The notes: generated by a model not told the origin, from the sequence alone. A stretch of 64,000 nt of DNA from Comamonas sp. KCTC 72670 (GCA_014656495.1 BNCN01000001.1:930001-994000); one strand, 5' to 3'. Numbered from the stretch's first letter, positions 12,615 through 21,851 are shown. Translations and numbers: made by a program.

Positions 12615-13496
12615 ATGATGTCCGCCCTTTCCTACATCCTCCCGCGTGCCTGCCACGCGGGCTTCCTCGCCGCGGCGGCGCTGGTGCTGGCCGTCGCGGT
12701 GCCGGCATCCGCGATGCCGGGCGCCGGGAAGACGCCCCGGGCCATCCTGGAGGCGCAGCAGGACCTGCCGCCGCAGGTGAAGGGCGTGGACGTGGAGGAG
12801 CACCTGGGCGAGCTGGTGCCCACGCAGACGCGCTTCCTCGACGCCTCGGGCCGCGAGGTGCTGCTGGGCGACGTGATGCCGAAGGCGAAGCCCACCCTGC
12901 TCACGCTCGTCTATTACAACTGCCCCATGCTCTGTAACCTGGTGCTCAACGCCCAGGTGCAGTCCATGAAGGAGCTGGGGCTGGAGCTCGGCAAGGACTA
13001 CGAGGCCATCACCGTCAGCATCGACCCGGAGGACACCCCCGCGCAGAGCATGGAGCGGCGGCGGCGTCACCTGCAGTCCATGGGCAAGCCGGAGACGGCC
13101 CCGTGGCACTTCCTCACGGGTGAGGACGCGGAGATTCGCAAGCTCGCTGACGCGCTGGGCTTCAAGTACACGTACGACGAGAGCACGAAGCAGTACGCCC
13201 ACGCAGCCGTGGTGCACGTGCTCACGCCGGAAGGCAGCATCTCCCGGTACCTCTACGGGACGACGTTTCCCCCCTCGGACATGAAGCTGGCGTTGCTGGA
13301 GGCGGCCAATGGCCGCGTGGGTACCAGCTTCGACCAGGTCATCCTGTCCTGCTTCAAGTATGACACCGCCAGTCGGCGGTATGGCTTCTACATCTTCGGG
13401 TTCATCCGCCTGGGCGGCATTGCCGTGTTCTGCGCCCTGGCGACGATGCTGATCTATTTCTGGAGGCGCGAGCTGAAGAAAGGCGCGGCGGCATGA
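12615..13496 (+). CDS. SCO1/SenC-type copper chaperone for cytochrome oxidase
   Basis: A 293-residue thioredoxin-fold protein. An N-terminal hydrophobic segment (about 15-33) acts as signal or anchor. The copper-binding CPMLC motif (CxxxC) lies near residue 103, and the distant conserved His is in YAHAAVVHVL near residue 200. A second hydrophobic helix spans about 260-283. SCO proteins deliver copper to, or reduce, the CuA site of oxidase subunit II, which is the next gene (coxB, overlapping by four bases). A second ATG three bases later is an equally possible start. The extra C-terminal helix is unusual for short SCO proteins but seen in this operon type. Confidence 0.92.
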   Translation: MMSALSYILPRACHAGFLAAAALVLAVAVPASAMPGAGKTPRAILEAQQDLPPQVKGVDVEEHLGELVPTQTRFLDASGREVLLGDVMPKAKPTLLTLVYYNCPMLCNLVLNAQVQSMKELGLELGKDYEAITVSIDPEDTPAQSMERRRRHLQSMGKPETAPWHFLTGEDAEIRKLADALGFKYTYDESTKQYAHAAVVHVLTPEGSISRYLYGTTFPPSDMKLALLEAANGRVGTSFDQVILSCFKYDTASRRYGFYIFGFIRLGGIAVFCALATMLIYFWRRELKKGAAA

Positions 13497-14539
13497 GCGA
13501 GCTTCTCAACAATATCCTGTTCCTCCCGGAGGCCGCGTCAACGTTCGCGGAGCGGATCGACTTCCTGCATCACTTCGTCGTCGGTACGACGATGGTGATG
13601 TCCGCAGCGGTTGGTCTGGCGGCCCTGTTCTTCTTCTTCCGTTACCGCCGTCGGCTCCCCGCGCAGGCGACGGAGTACGTCGTCCCCACGCTGAAGACGG
13701 AGTTCCTCTTCGTCTCCGTCCCCCTCGTGTTCTTCCTGGCCTGGTTCGGCATTGGCTTCCGGGACTTCACGTGGGTCACCACGCCGCCCAAGGACGCGAT
13801 GGACGTCTACGTCATGGGCAAGCAGTGGATGTGGAAGTTCTCCTACCCGGAGGGCCCCAACGGCGTGAACGTGATGCACGTGCCGGCCAACCGCCCGGTG
13901 CGCCTGCTCATCACCTCGCGTGACGTGCTCCACTCCTTCTACGTGCCGGCCTTCCGCATCAAGATGGATGCGCTCCCGGGCCGCTACACGCAGATCTGGT
14001 TCGAGGCGACCAAGCCGGGCACGTACCAGGTGCTGTGCACCGAGTACTGCGGCCTGTCGCACTCGAAGATGCTGGCCGAGGTCGTCGTGCTCCCCGAGGA
14101 GGAGTACGAGGACTGGATCAAGGAGCAGCGCCGCGGCCGCCTGCAGGACCGTCAGGACGCGCTGGCGGACAACTCCCTCGTGCCGCCGGTGGCGCGCATG
14201 GTGGAGCAGGGCCAGGTGCTGGCCGGCACGCAGGGCTGCCTCAAGTGCCACTCGGTGGACGGCTCGCAGCACATCGGCCCGACGTTCCTGGGCATGTATG
14301 ACCGCGAGGAGAAGCTCGACAACGGGCAGACCATCCGCGTGGACGAGGCCTATATCACCCAGTCGATGATGGACCCGGGCGCCCACCTGGTGGCGGGCTA
14401 CCAGAACGTGATGCCGACCTACCAGGGCAAGCTGCAGGGCCCGGAGACGGCCGCCATCGTCGAGTACATCAAGTCGCTTCGCACTCCGAACGTCCGCGAG
14501 GGCGCCTCCGAGGGACCCGCCTATGACGCCATCCAGTAG
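13493..14539 (+). CDS. coxB: Cytochrome c oxidase subunit II with fused cytochrome c domain (caa3 type)
   Basis: A 348-residue subunit II. Two N-terminal transmembrane helices (about 22-48 and 63-85) are followed by a cupredoxin domain with the CuA ligand run CTEYCGLSHSKM near 183-194 and an upstream His in VLHSFYVP. A C-terminal cytochrome c domain carries CLKCH near 250. Fusion of cytochrome c to subunit II defines caa3 oxidases. This lets the oxidase accept electrons without a separate soluble carrier, consistent with direct coupling to Alternative Complex III. It overlaps the sco-like gene by four bases and coxA by 17. Confidence 0.96.
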   Translation: MSELLNNILFLPEAASTFAERIDFLHHFVVGTTMVMSAAVGLAALFFFFRYRRRLPAQATEYVVPTLKTEFLFVSVPLVFFLAWFGIGFRDFTWVTTPPKDAMDVYVMGKQWMWKFSYPEGPNGVNVMHVPANRPVRLLITSRDVLHSFYVPAFRIKMDALPGRYTQIWFEATKPGTYQVLCTEYCGLSHSKMLAEVVVLPEEEYEDWIKEQRRGRLQDRQDALADNSLVPPVARMVEQGQVLAGTQGCLKCHSVDGSQHIGPTFLGMYDREEKLDNGQTIRVDEAYITQSMMDPGAHLVAGYQNVMPTYQGKLQGPETAAIVEYIKSLRTPNVREGASEGPAYDAIQ

Positions 14540-16193
14540 CATCGCAGCCCCGGGCGCCACCCCCGCGCCCGAGGAGCATCACGACCACCACCCGAGCTAC
14601 CTGGTCGACGGCACCACCATCAAGTCGTGGCTGCTGACCGTTGACCACAAGCGCATCGGGCTCATGTTCCTGTTCTGGGTCCTGCTGTTCTTCCTCGTGG
14701 GCGGCATCTTCGCGCTGCTCATCCGGGTGGAGCTCTTGACGCCGGGCCCGACCATCATGGACGCGATGACGTACAACCGTACGTTCACGCTCCATGGCCT
14801 GGTCATGATCTTCCTGTTCATGATTCCGGCCATCCCGGCCGTCTTCGGCAACTTCCTGCTGCCGCTGATGCTGGGCGCCAAGGACGTGGCCTTCCCGCGC
14901 CTGAACCTGCTGTCGCTCTACATCTACCTTGGCGGCGCCTTCATCGCGCTGTGGGGCATGCTCAACGGCGGCCTGGACACGGGCTGGACGTTCTACACCC
15001 CGTACAGCGCGCACACGACGACCACGGTCGCGCCGGTGCTGTTCGGCGCGTTCATCATCGGGTTCAGCTCCATCGTCACGGGCATCAACTTCATCGTGAC
15101 GTGCCACACCATGCGCGCGCCGGGCATCACGTGGTTCAAGATGCCGCTGTTCGTGTGGGCCATCTACGCCACCAGCTGCATCCAGGTGCTGGCCACGCCG
15201 GTGATTGGTCTGCTGCTGTGCCTGGTGACGGTGGAGAACCTGTTCGGGTTCGGCATGTTCGACCCGGCCCGCGGCGGTGACCCGGTGCTCTTCCAGCACC
15301 TGTTCTGGTTCTACAGCCACCCGGCCGTGTACATCATGGTGCTCCCCGCCTTCGGCGTGATGAGCGAGGTCGTCGCGACCTACAGCCGCAAGAACATCTT
15401 CGGCTACCGCGCGGTGGCGTACTCCAGCCTGGGCATCGCCTTCGTCGGCTTCTTCGCCTGGGGCCACCACATGTTCGTGTCCGGCCAGTCCACCTTCGCG
15501 GGCGGTCTGTTCGGCGTGCTGACCATGCTGGTGGGTGTGTTCACCGCCATCAAGGTCTTCAACTGGGTGGGCACCGTCTACAAGGGCGCGGTCGACTTCA
15601 AGACGCCCTTCGCCTACTTCTGCGGCTTCCTGTTCTTCACCGTGTTCGGTGGCATGACGGGCATCGCGCTGGGCACGGTGTCGCTGGACGTCCCCTGGCA
15701 CGACACCTACTTCGTGGTGGCGCACTTCCACTTCATCATGGTGGGCGCGACCATCATGGCCTTCCTGGCCGCCCTCCACTACTGGTTCCCGAAGATGTTC
15801 GGGCGCACGTACCACGAGGGCTGGGGCCTGGTGTCCGCGGCGCTCATCATCCTGGGCTTCAACGCCACGTTCATCCCCCAGTTCCTGCTGGGCAACAACG
15901 GCATGCCGCGCCGCTACTACGAGTACCCGGAGCGCTTCCAGGCGCTGAACGTGGCCTCGACGGCGGGCGCGTCCCTGCTGGCGTTCGGCTTCATCATCAT
16001 CGCCATGTACCTGACGTACGCCCTGGTGTACGGCAAGGCCTCCGGGAAGAACCCGTGGCGCAGCAAGGGCTACGAGTGGGTCTCCGAGTCGCCGCCGCCG
16101 ACCCACAACTTCGTGGGACCGCAGCCGGTGTTCCCGGAAGAGCCCCACTTCTACGTGGACCCCAAGAAGGCCGAGGTGCCCGATGCAGTCTAG
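14523..16193 (+). CDS. coxA: Cytochrome c oxidase subunit I
   Basis: A 556-residue heme-copper oxidase subunit I with about 12 helices. Visible landmarks are the heme a ligand His in the early helix (TLHGLVM), the CuB-binding helix YSHPAVY near residue 263-269, the WGHHMF di-histidine near 313, and HFHFIMVG carrying the two late heme-ligand histidines. The usual HPEVY glutamate is replaced, and a Tyr-Ser pair precedes the His. This is the hallmark of A2-type oxidases such as that of Rhodothermus marinus. The enzyme reduces oxygen to water and pumps protons. It overlaps coxB upstream and coxC by 11 bases downstream. Confidence 0.97.
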   Translation: MTPSSSIAAPGATPAPEEHHDHHPSYLVDGTTIKSWLLTVDHKRIGLMFLFWVLLFFLVGGIFALLIRVELLTPGPTIMDAMTYNRTFTLHGLVMIFLFMIPAIPAVFGNFLLPLMLGAKDVAFPRLNLLSLYIYLGGAFIALWGMLNGGLDTGWTFYTPYSAHTTTTVAPVLFGAFIIGFSSIVTGINFIVTCHTMRAPGITWFKMPLFVWAIYATSCIQVLATPVIGLLLCLVTVENLFGFGMFDPARGGDPVLFQHLFWFYSHPAVYIMVLPAFGVMSEVVATYSRKNIFGYRAVAYSSLGIAFVGFFAWGHHMFVSGQSTFAGGLFGVLTMLVGVFTAIKVFNWVGTVYKGAVDFKTPFAYFCGFLFFTVFGGMTGIALGTVSLDVPWHDTYFVVAHFHFIMVGATIMAFLAALHYWFPKMFGRTYHEGWGLVSAALIILGFNATFIPQFLLGNNGMPRRYYEYPERFQALNVASTAGASLLAFGFIIIAMYLTYALVYGKASGKNPWRSKGYEWVSESPPPTHNFVGPQPVFPEEPHFYVDPKKAEVPDAV

Positions 16194-16848
16194 TTCTCAC
16201 GCCGCCGGGGGGACGCTGCCCGTCCCCCGGCTCGCCGGCCACTTCGCCTCGCTCGAGGTGCAGAACCACGCCGCGCGCCTGGGCATGTGGCTGTTCCTGG
16301 CCACGGAAATCCTGCTCTTCGCCGGCCTGTTCATCTGCTACGGCGTCTACCGCTTCCTCTTCCCGGAGGCGTGGGCCGCGGCGAGCCGCAGCCTGGACCT
16401 GACGATGGGCACCATCAACACGGTGGTCCTCATCACCTCCTCGCTGACGGCCGCGCTCGCGGTGCACTACGCGAAGGAGGGGAAGAACAAGATGGTCGCG
16501 GTGCAGATTGCCCTCACCCTGGTGATGGCCATCGGCTTCCTCGTCATCAAGTACTTCGAGTACCACCACAAGTTCGAGATTGGCACGCTGCCGGGCCGCT
16601 TCTACTCGTACGAGGGCATCCAGCTTCCGGGCGTGCCCATGTACTTCACGGTGTACTTCTGCTCGACGGCCCTGCACGGCCTCCACGTCGTCATCGGCAT
16701 GGTGGTGCTGGCCTTCTCCATGGTCCGTGCGCTGAAGAAGGCGGACTTCGGGCCGAACAACTACACCATGGTCGAGCTGGGCAGCATGTACTGGCACCTC
16801 GTCGACCTGGTGTGGATCTTCCTCTTCCCGATGCTGTACCTCGTTTGA
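16183..16848 (+). CDS. coxC: Cytochrome c oxidase subunit III
   Basis: A 221-residue membrane protein with five to six helices. The family segment STALHGLHVVIGMVVL, a glutamate in the central TEIL helix (LFLATEILLFAG), and WHLVDLVWIFLFP at the C-terminus identify subunit III. It stabilises the core oxidase and its proton uptake. It overlaps coxA by 11 bases and is followed by coxD after 14 bases. Confidence 0.95.
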   Translation: MQSSSHAAGGTLPVPRLAGHFASLEVQNHAARLGMWLFLATEILLFAGLFICYGVYRFLFPEAWAAASRSLDLTMGTINTVVLITSSLTAALAVHYAKEGKNKMVAVQIALTLVMAIGFLVIKYFEYHHKFEIGTLPGRFYSYEGIQLPGVPMYFTVYFCSTALHGLHVVIGMVVLAFSMVRALKKADFGPNNYTMVELGSMYWHLVDLVWIFLFPMLYLV

Positions 16849-16862
16849 AGGGTTCCTCCACC

Positions 16863-17318
16863 ATGGCCATTGCCAACGAATCCCGGCAAGAAGAACAGAA
16901 CATGCGCGAGGAGCACCACGGAGCGGGCCGCTACTGGCTCATCTGGGTCCTTCTGCTGGTGCTGACGGCCGTCACCGTCGTCACGGGGCGCATCCACATC
17001 CCGACGTGGGGTCTGGTGCTGGCGCTCGTCGTCGCCACCACGAAGGGCACGCTGGTGCTGCTGTACTTCATGCACCTGATTGACCACCGCGGCGCCAACC
17101 GCCTCGTGTTCGCCGTCTCCATCCTCTTCGTGGTCTTGATGCTCGCCATTCCCCTGGTGGACCTGGGCACCCGCTACCGCGGCGCCACGCCTCCAGGCTC
17201 GACGATGAGCGACATGCAGGCCATCGACATTGGCGCGGACGCCCAGGAAGGCCGCTACGGCGGCGGGCTCCGGAAGGAAGGCAAGATGGGCGAGGAGTCT
17301 GGCGCGCCCCGTCAGTAG
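16863..17318 (+). CDS. coxD: Cytochrome c oxidase subunit IV
   Basis: A 151-residue protein with three closely spaced hydrophobic helices (about 30-48, 54-74 and 85-105), matching the prokaryotic subunit IV family. A charged C-terminal tail of about 40 residues follows, with no recognised motif. It is the last gene of the act/cox operon; the stop at 17316 is followed by a strong hairpin. The N-terminus (ANESRQEEQNMREEHHG) is hydrophilic, so a later start at the internal Met is possible but not needed. Confidence 0.9.
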   Translation: MAIANESRQEEQNMREEHHGAGRYWLIWVLLLVLTAVTVVTGRIHIPTWGLVLALVVATTKGTLVLLYFMHLIDHRGANRLVFAVSILFVVLMLAIPLVDLGTRYRGATPPGSTMSDMQAIDIGADAQEGRYGGGLRKEGKMGEESGAPRQ

Positions 17319-17330
17319 TCACAGGAAGCC

Positions 17331-17396
17331 GGGGCGGCGCAAACCGCCCCACTCCACCACGCGGCGCCTGGGTTTCCCCGGCGCCGCGTTGCTTTT
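17331..17396 (+). terminator. Terminator of the act/cox operon
   Basis: Two hairpins lie in tandem. A 7-bp GGGGCGG/CCGCCCC stem is at 17331-17350. A 9-bp perfect stem (17360-17368 with 17380-17388) is followed by TTGCTTTT. The second is a good intrinsic terminator for the plus strand. It lies between two convergent genes, but the T-run serves only the plus strand. Confidence 0.8.
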
Positions 17397-17401
17397 GCGG
17401 G

Positions 17402-18403
17402 CTACAGCATCACTTCGAAGTTCAGCGCCAGCGCCGTATCGGTGGGCACCTTGCCCGGCGGCGGCGAGCTGTCGTGCTTGATGAGGAAGCTGGCCCCCAG
17501 CGAGAGCTGCTTGGTGAGGCCCACGGACAGCTGCGTCTGGCTGTTGAAGAGCATGCGCGAGTCGCCGATGACGCTCACCAGCACCTCCACGTCCTCCTTG
17601 AAGAGGACGTTCTGCGACAGGCCGTAGCGGAACACCGCCCCGAAGCGGGGGCCGCCCAGGTCCACGTCCGGCAGGTCCATGCGCGTGGGGTAGTACTGGA
17701 AGCGCGTTTCGTTGGCGTAGCGGAAGGCGGCGTCGGTGCGGAGGTAGGACTCGCGGCCCTTCTCCTTCTTCTCGTCCCACCACAGCACGCCCATACCGGC
17801 TTCACCAAAGGTCCGTGACTCCACGCTCTTCACGTGGTCGGCCTCGGCACCTGCCAGCAGGTAGCCGCTGATGACCTGGGTGAAGCGGCGGTCACCGCGC
17901 AGCTCCAGACCGGCGTTGAGCGCCACCACCTGAGACTCGGTCTCCTGGCCCTCCACCTGGGGCGGACGGCTGCGGCCGTAGGAGCCGTAGGACTTGACGG
18001 CGTAGATCCAGTTGTCCGTCGTGCGCTGGGCGCTGGCCAGACCGCTCACCGTCAGGGTGGACGCGTTACCCGTCAGCGAGATGAGGCCCAGGCCCACGGT
18101 GACGTCCCACTCGCCCTTCTTCTTGTCGGTGGCGGGAGCAGCGGCGGGGGCCGGGGGCGGCGCGGAGACGGACGCGGCGCGCTCGGCGGCCTCGGCGGCG
18201 CGGATGCTGGCCTCCGCGGCGCGCTCGGCGGCGAGCGCGGCGCGCTCGGCGGCGAGCGCGGCGCGCTCCTCCACGCTGAGCGGCGCGGACTCCGCGGAAG
18301 CAGCCGCGGCGGAGGGGGCCGCCGACGCGGCGGACGTGGAAGGAGCAGGCGCAGGCGCCTGGGCCTGCAGGGACGTGGCAATCAGGAATGCGGCGGAAAG
18401 CAT
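17402..18403 (-). CDS. DUF481-like outer-membrane beta-barrel protein
   Basis: A 333-residue secreted protein. A signal peptide (MLSAAFLIATSLQAQA) is followed by about 85 residues of Ala/Pro/Glu-rich linker with a repeated AALAAERA unit likely to form a helix or coiled coil. A barrel domain comes next, with alternating polar and apolar strands typical of DUF481 (salt-induced outer membrane protein-like) proteins. It ends FEVML, an aromatic/hydrophobic end suited to barrel assembly. The start is the ATG at 18403, preceded by TTGGAGACC; a TTG four codons earlier is less likely. Function beyond outer-membrane location is unknown. Confidence 0.75.
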   Translation of the reverse strand: MLSAAFLIATSLQAQAPAPAPSTSAASAAPSAAAASAESAPLSVEERAALAAERAALAAERAAEASIRAAEAAERAASVSAPPPAPAAAPATDKKKGEWDVTVGLGLISLTGNASTLTVSGLASAQRTTDNWIYAVKSYGSYGRSRPPQVEGQETESQVVALNAGLELRGDRRFTQVISGYLLAGAEADHVKSVESRTFGEAGMGVLWWDEKKEKGRESYLRTDAAFRYANETRFQYYPTRMDLPDVDLGGPRFGAVFRYGLSQNVLFKEDVEVLVSVIGDSRMLFNSQTQLSVGLTKQLSLGASFLIKHDSSPPPGKVPTDTALALNFEVML

Positions 18404-18650
18404 CGGGGTCTCCAAATCAGCGACGCCGGCGAAATCGCATGTCCGGGTTTGGAAAGCCTGTGGTTTCCCCCGACGCCGACGCAGTCCCTTCCTGCTTCAA
18501 AGGCGTGCCGTGCTTCAATGGATTCTTGGCCGATTTTGACCGAAGGGCCTGGGGCGGCCTCGGGTGGGTCCATTCACACCGCCTGCGACACGCGTCTTGC
18601 AAGAAAATCAGCGCCGAACTTCAGTCGGGGCACCGCCGTCGAGGACCTCC

Positions 18651-19322
18651 ATGCCCCTGCGCTCCGCGCCCCTCCTGCTCCTCAGCGCGCTGCTCCTGCC
18701 CGCGCTGGCCTCCGCCCAACGCCTCACCGTTCCGGTGGACGTGGGGGTGGGCCCCGCCGCCTTCGCCTTCTTCGGCCCCGTGTTCGAGGACCAGCCCATC
18801 CACACGGGTCTGAAAATCTCCGTCCAGGCGGTGCTCGACAAGGCGTGGCTGAAGAAGAACCAGCGCCGGGTGCCGCAGCGCTACCGCAAGTACGCGTCCA
18901 GCCTCGACGAGGTCCGCATCTCCCCGTCCCTGCTCATCCCCGACACGCTCATCATCTCGCCCAAGCTGCGTGACACCGGCATGTATGGCGCGACGTGGAA
19001 GCCGCTGTCGCTGGGGGTCCCGCTGACGTCCAGCCCGGCGCGCCTGTCCCTGGGGGCGGGCTTGCTGCTGACGTACGCGTACCTGCACTCGAACACACTG
19101 CCCAACACGCACTTCGTGCGTCCGGGCGCGGAGGTGGGCGTGGATTTGGAGCTCCAGCTCTCCAAGCGCTTCCTGGTGAGCCTGGGCTGGGAGTCCGCCT
19201 TCTACGTCCCGCAGGAGCTGGGGGGCCTGGGCCTGCCCGAGCGCCTGCGCGACGGCATCTTCCACGTGGGACAGGCCTACCTGCAGCTCCACGTCCGCTT
19301 CCCCTACACCGCGCGGCTGTGA
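18651..19322 (+). CDS. Predicted outer-membrane beta-barrel protein
   Basis: A 223-residue protein with a clear signal peptide (PLRSAPLLLLSALLLPALASA) and a mature part of alternating beta strands ending in FPYTARL. No domain is recognised. The content suggests an eight-stranded barrel in the outer membrane. The frame is open further upstream, but the ATG at 18651 places the signal peptide at the N-terminus and is preferred. It is transcribed divergently from the DUF481-like gene, with a 247-bp gap holding both promoters; no convincing promoter elements were seen there. Confidence 0.7.
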   Translation: MPLRSAPLLLLSALLLPALASAQRLTVPVDVGVGPAAFAFFGPVFEDQPIHTGLKISVQAVLDKAWLKKNQRRVPQRYRKYASSLDEVRISPSLLIPDTLIISPKLRDTGMYGATWKPLSLGVPLTSSPARLSLGAGLLLTYAYLHSNTLPNTHFVRPGAEVGVDLELQLSKRFLVSLGWESAFYVPQELGGLGLPERLRDGIFHVGQAYLQLHVRFPYTARL

Positions 19323-19396
19323 GGCGGAAGGAAGGGCGGCCGGGCGGACACCGCGCCTGCTGCGCGGCGGCGCGGGCGCGGCTACCCTCCGCCGCC

Positions 19397-20353
19397 ATGC
19401 ATCTGGTCGTTGCCAACGAAGCGCAGAAGGCCGAGCGGGACCTCTTCACCTATGCCGCGTGGGGCTCGCCCCTCACCGTGGAGCAGTTCCTCCAACGGGA
19501 GCTCCGGCTGCGCGCCCACCCGTGGTGCCGGGACGGCATGCGCACCTGGCTGCTGTGTGACGACGCGGGCCAGGTGCTCACCTCCTGCGAGACGTTCCGC
19601 ACGCCCAGCGTCCTGCGGGATTCGGCGTGCCAGTCCACGCCCGGTGACAGCTTCATCATCGCCAGCGTCTTCACCGAGACGGCCCTGCGAGGCCAGGGGC
19701 ACGCCACGCGGTTGATGGACCTGGTGGCCGCGGAGCTGGAGCGCACCGAGCCCCGGGCCCAGGCGGCGGTGCTCTACTCCGACGTGGGCCCGCGCATCTA
19801 TGGCCGCTCGGGGTACCGGGAGGTCCCCGCCTGGGACTGGCACCTGCCCGTGCTCAGCGGCCCGGCGATGCACAAGGTGGACTCGCTGCTCGAGGACGCG
19901 GATGTGCCGGCCGCGCTCGCGCGGATGCGGCGGCCGGAGGTGCCCTTCTTCATGTGGCCCGGCGCCGAGCAGGTGGACTGGCACCTGGAGCGGGAGCGCA
20001 TCTACGCGGAGCTGCTGCGCCGCCCACGCCCCCGGGCCTGCGGCGCGGTGGTGGGCGCGTCCACGGCGCTGTGGGCCATGATGGCCCGGCATGGCGAGCT
20101 GGTGGTGCTGATGCTGGACGCGCGCTCCGAGGAAGACGCCGCCGCGCTGTTGGAGGCGGCCCGGGCCCAGGCCCACAAGGCCGGCCTGTCGAAGGTGGTG
20201 TTGTGGGAGGAGCCCGACACCATGCCGTGGGTGGCCCGGCTGCCCGAGGCGAGCCGCGAGGCCCGCGACGGCTCCCTGCCCATGCTGCGCCCGCTTCGCG
20301 AGGGACTCCCCGCCGCCGCGGATGTCCCCTTCCCTCGCGCGCTGTGGGCGTGA
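19397..20353 (+). CDS. GNAT acetyltransferase of the LYC1 type
   Basis: A 318-residue protein. The N-terminal half is a GNAT fold with an acetyl-CoA loop in the segment RGQGHATRLM near residue 105, preceded by IASVFTE. The pattern CETFRTP near 60, VLYSDVG near 130, and IYGRSGYR resembles the fungal lysine N6-acetyltransferase LYC1 family, which carries the same landmarks around its GNAT core. The C-terminal half has a repeated Trp/Leu-rich layout also seen in that family. The biochemical role in a bacterium is not established. It starts in a 75-bp gap after the barrel gene, and the next gene follows 23 bp after its stop. Confidence 0.7.
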   Translation: MHLVVANEAQKAERDLFTYAAWGSPLTVEQFLQRELRLRAHPWCRDGMRTWLLCDDAGQVLTSCETFRTPSVLRDSACQSTPGDSFIIASVFTETALRGQGHATRLMDLVAAELERTEPRAQAAVLYSDVGPRIYGRSGYREVPAWDWHLPVLSGPAMHKVDSLLEDADVPAALARMRRPEVPFFMWPGAEQVDWHLERERIYAELLRRPRPRACGAVVGASTALWAMMARHGELVVLMLDARSEEDAAALLEAARAQAHKAGLSKVVLWEEPDTMPWVARLPEASREARDGSLPMLRPLREGLPAAADVPFPRALWA

Positions 20354-20376
20354 AAGGGCCGCTAGGATGAACCGCC

Positions 20377-21507
20377 ATGGCGAAGCGAACGCGCATCATC
20401 GAGGGCACGTGGAATTGCACTTCGTGTGACACGAAGGCGATTGCCGCCCGGCACAAGCGCTGCCCCCGGTGCAACAACCCGCGCGAGCTGACGGGGAAGG
20501 AGTCGGACTTCGACTTCGGAGACGCGGACGCCGTCACCGGCAAGTCCCTGCGCGAGGGTGTCACGGACGCGGCGGCGCTGGAGCTGGCCAGCGCGGGAGA
20601 GGACTGGTTCTGCGCCTTCTGCGGCGCGGCCACCCGGGGTGACCAGGCGCGCTGCAAGCACTGCGGCGCCGAGCGCACCGATGACGCGAAGGTGGCGCCC
20701 CGGCAAGAGCTCTCGGAGCCGCCGCCCCCTGCGCCGCCCGCCCGGAAGAAGCGGACGCTGTGGCTCGCGTTGGGCGCGCTGTTCCTCTGCTGCTTCGGCT
20801 CCAGCGTCTTCAGCATGTGGGCCAGCGCGACGCACGAGTACGCCGGCGAAGTCATCGGCACGGCCTGGAAGCGCGCCGTGGTGCAGGAGCGCTTCACGCC
20901 GGTGTCGAAGACGGGGTGGCAGGACGAGCTGCGCGCCGTGGCGCCGCGGATGCCCGTCAATGGCGCGGGGGAGCTCGCGGGCGTGGCCCACATCCGGGAC
21001 TGCGTGTCGCGGCAGCGAGGCACCCGCCGCGTCGCGGATGGCACCGAACGCGTGTGCCGGACGAAGACACGCAAGGTGGCCTGCGGCACGGAGGAGAAGT
21101 GCCGCCGCAAGGACCGGGGCAACGGCTTCATGGAAGAGACGTGCGAGGACGTGACGAAGTACTGCCGCGAGTCCTACGAGGACTGTCAGAATGAGACGCG
21201 CTACCGCCAGGAGCCCGTCTACGCGCGGCAGTGCACCTACGACACCCATGAATGGAAGCCGCTGGACCGGCGCGAGCTGTCCGGCACCGACGACGCGCCC
21301 CGCTGGCCCGACCTGGCCGTGGGCAACGCGGACCGGCTGCGCCGCGAGGAGCACTACACCGTGCGCCTGCGCTATGAGAATGACGGCGCGCAGGAGCACA
21401 TCCTGGAGCCCCAGGGCGAACGGGAGTTCCTCGGATGGAAGAAGGGGCAGCGCGCGAGCCTCACGGTGACGAACCTGGGACAGGTCGAGAAGGTCCTCCC
21501 CCAGTGA
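20377..21507 (+). CDS. Double zinc-ribbon, single-helix membrane protein
   Basis: A 376-residue protein of unknown function. Two zinc ribbons are visible at the N-terminus: CTSC-x13-CPRC (about residues 14-34) and CAFC-x10-CKHC (about 86-103). A basic stretch leads into one transmembrane helix (about 125-150, including LFLCCFGSSVFSMW). The extracytoplasmic part contains a further cysteine-rich segment (about 209-290). The topology suggests a sensor or scaffold with a cytoplasmic zinc-bound head. Its TGA overlaps the GTG start of the next gene. Confidence 0.7.
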   Translation: MAKRTRIIEGTWNCTSCDTKAIAARHKRCPRCNNPRELTGKESDFDFGDADAVTGKSLREGVTDAAALELASAGEDWFCAFCGAATRGDQARCKHCGAERTDDAKVAPRQELSEPPPPAPPARKKRTLWLALGALFLCCFGSSVFSMWASATHEYAGEVIGTAWKRAVVQERFTPVSKTGWQDELRAVAPRMPVNGAGELAGVAHIRDCVSRQRGTRRVADGTERVCRTKTRKVACGTEEKCRRKDRGNGFMEETCEDVTKYCRESYEDCQNETRYRQEPVYARQCTYDTHEWKPLDRRELSGTDDAPRWPDLAVGNADRLRREEHYTVRLRYENDGAQEHILEPQGEREFLGWKKGQRASLTVTNLGQVEKVLPQ

Positions 21508-21851
21508 GTGACACGCCCGCGAAGAAGGTGGAGTGCACCTGCTGCGGCGCCTGCTGCGTGGCGCCCGACATCGCCGCGCTCGACAAGCCGCTGGGCATGC
21601 GCTGCCCGCACCTCCTGGAAGACAACCTCTGCGCCGTGTACGCGCAGCGCCCCGCCATCTGCCGCGACTACCAGCCGGATGAGGTCTGCACCCTCATCGA
21701 GGCCCCCACGCTGGAGGAGCGCGTGGAGAAGTACCTGGGCCTCTTCGGCCTCCAGGAGGAGGCGAAGGCCCTGCGTGAAGAGGGCTGTGCCTCCATGCGC
21801 ATGGCCCGCCGGCTGGCGGCGCTCCCCAAGTCAGGGGGGCGCGGCGGCTGA
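21504..21851 (+). CDS. YkgJ-family cysteine-cluster protein
   Basis: A 115-residue protein with the typical YkgJ arrangement: CTCCGACC near residues 11-17, a second Cys in MRCPHL, CAVYAQRPAICRDY near 50, and later single cysteines. These probably bind a zinc ion or iron-sulfur cluster. The GTG start overlaps the preceding stop (GTGA), which suggests coupling to the zinc-ribbon membrane protein. Members of the family are uncharacterised or linked to metal handling. Confidence 0.8.
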   Translation: MSDTPAKKVECTCCGACCVAPDIAALDKPLGMRCPHLLEDNLCAVYAQRPAICRDYQPDEVCTLIEAPTLEERVEKYLGLFGLQEEAKALREEGCASMRMARRLAALPKSGGRGG

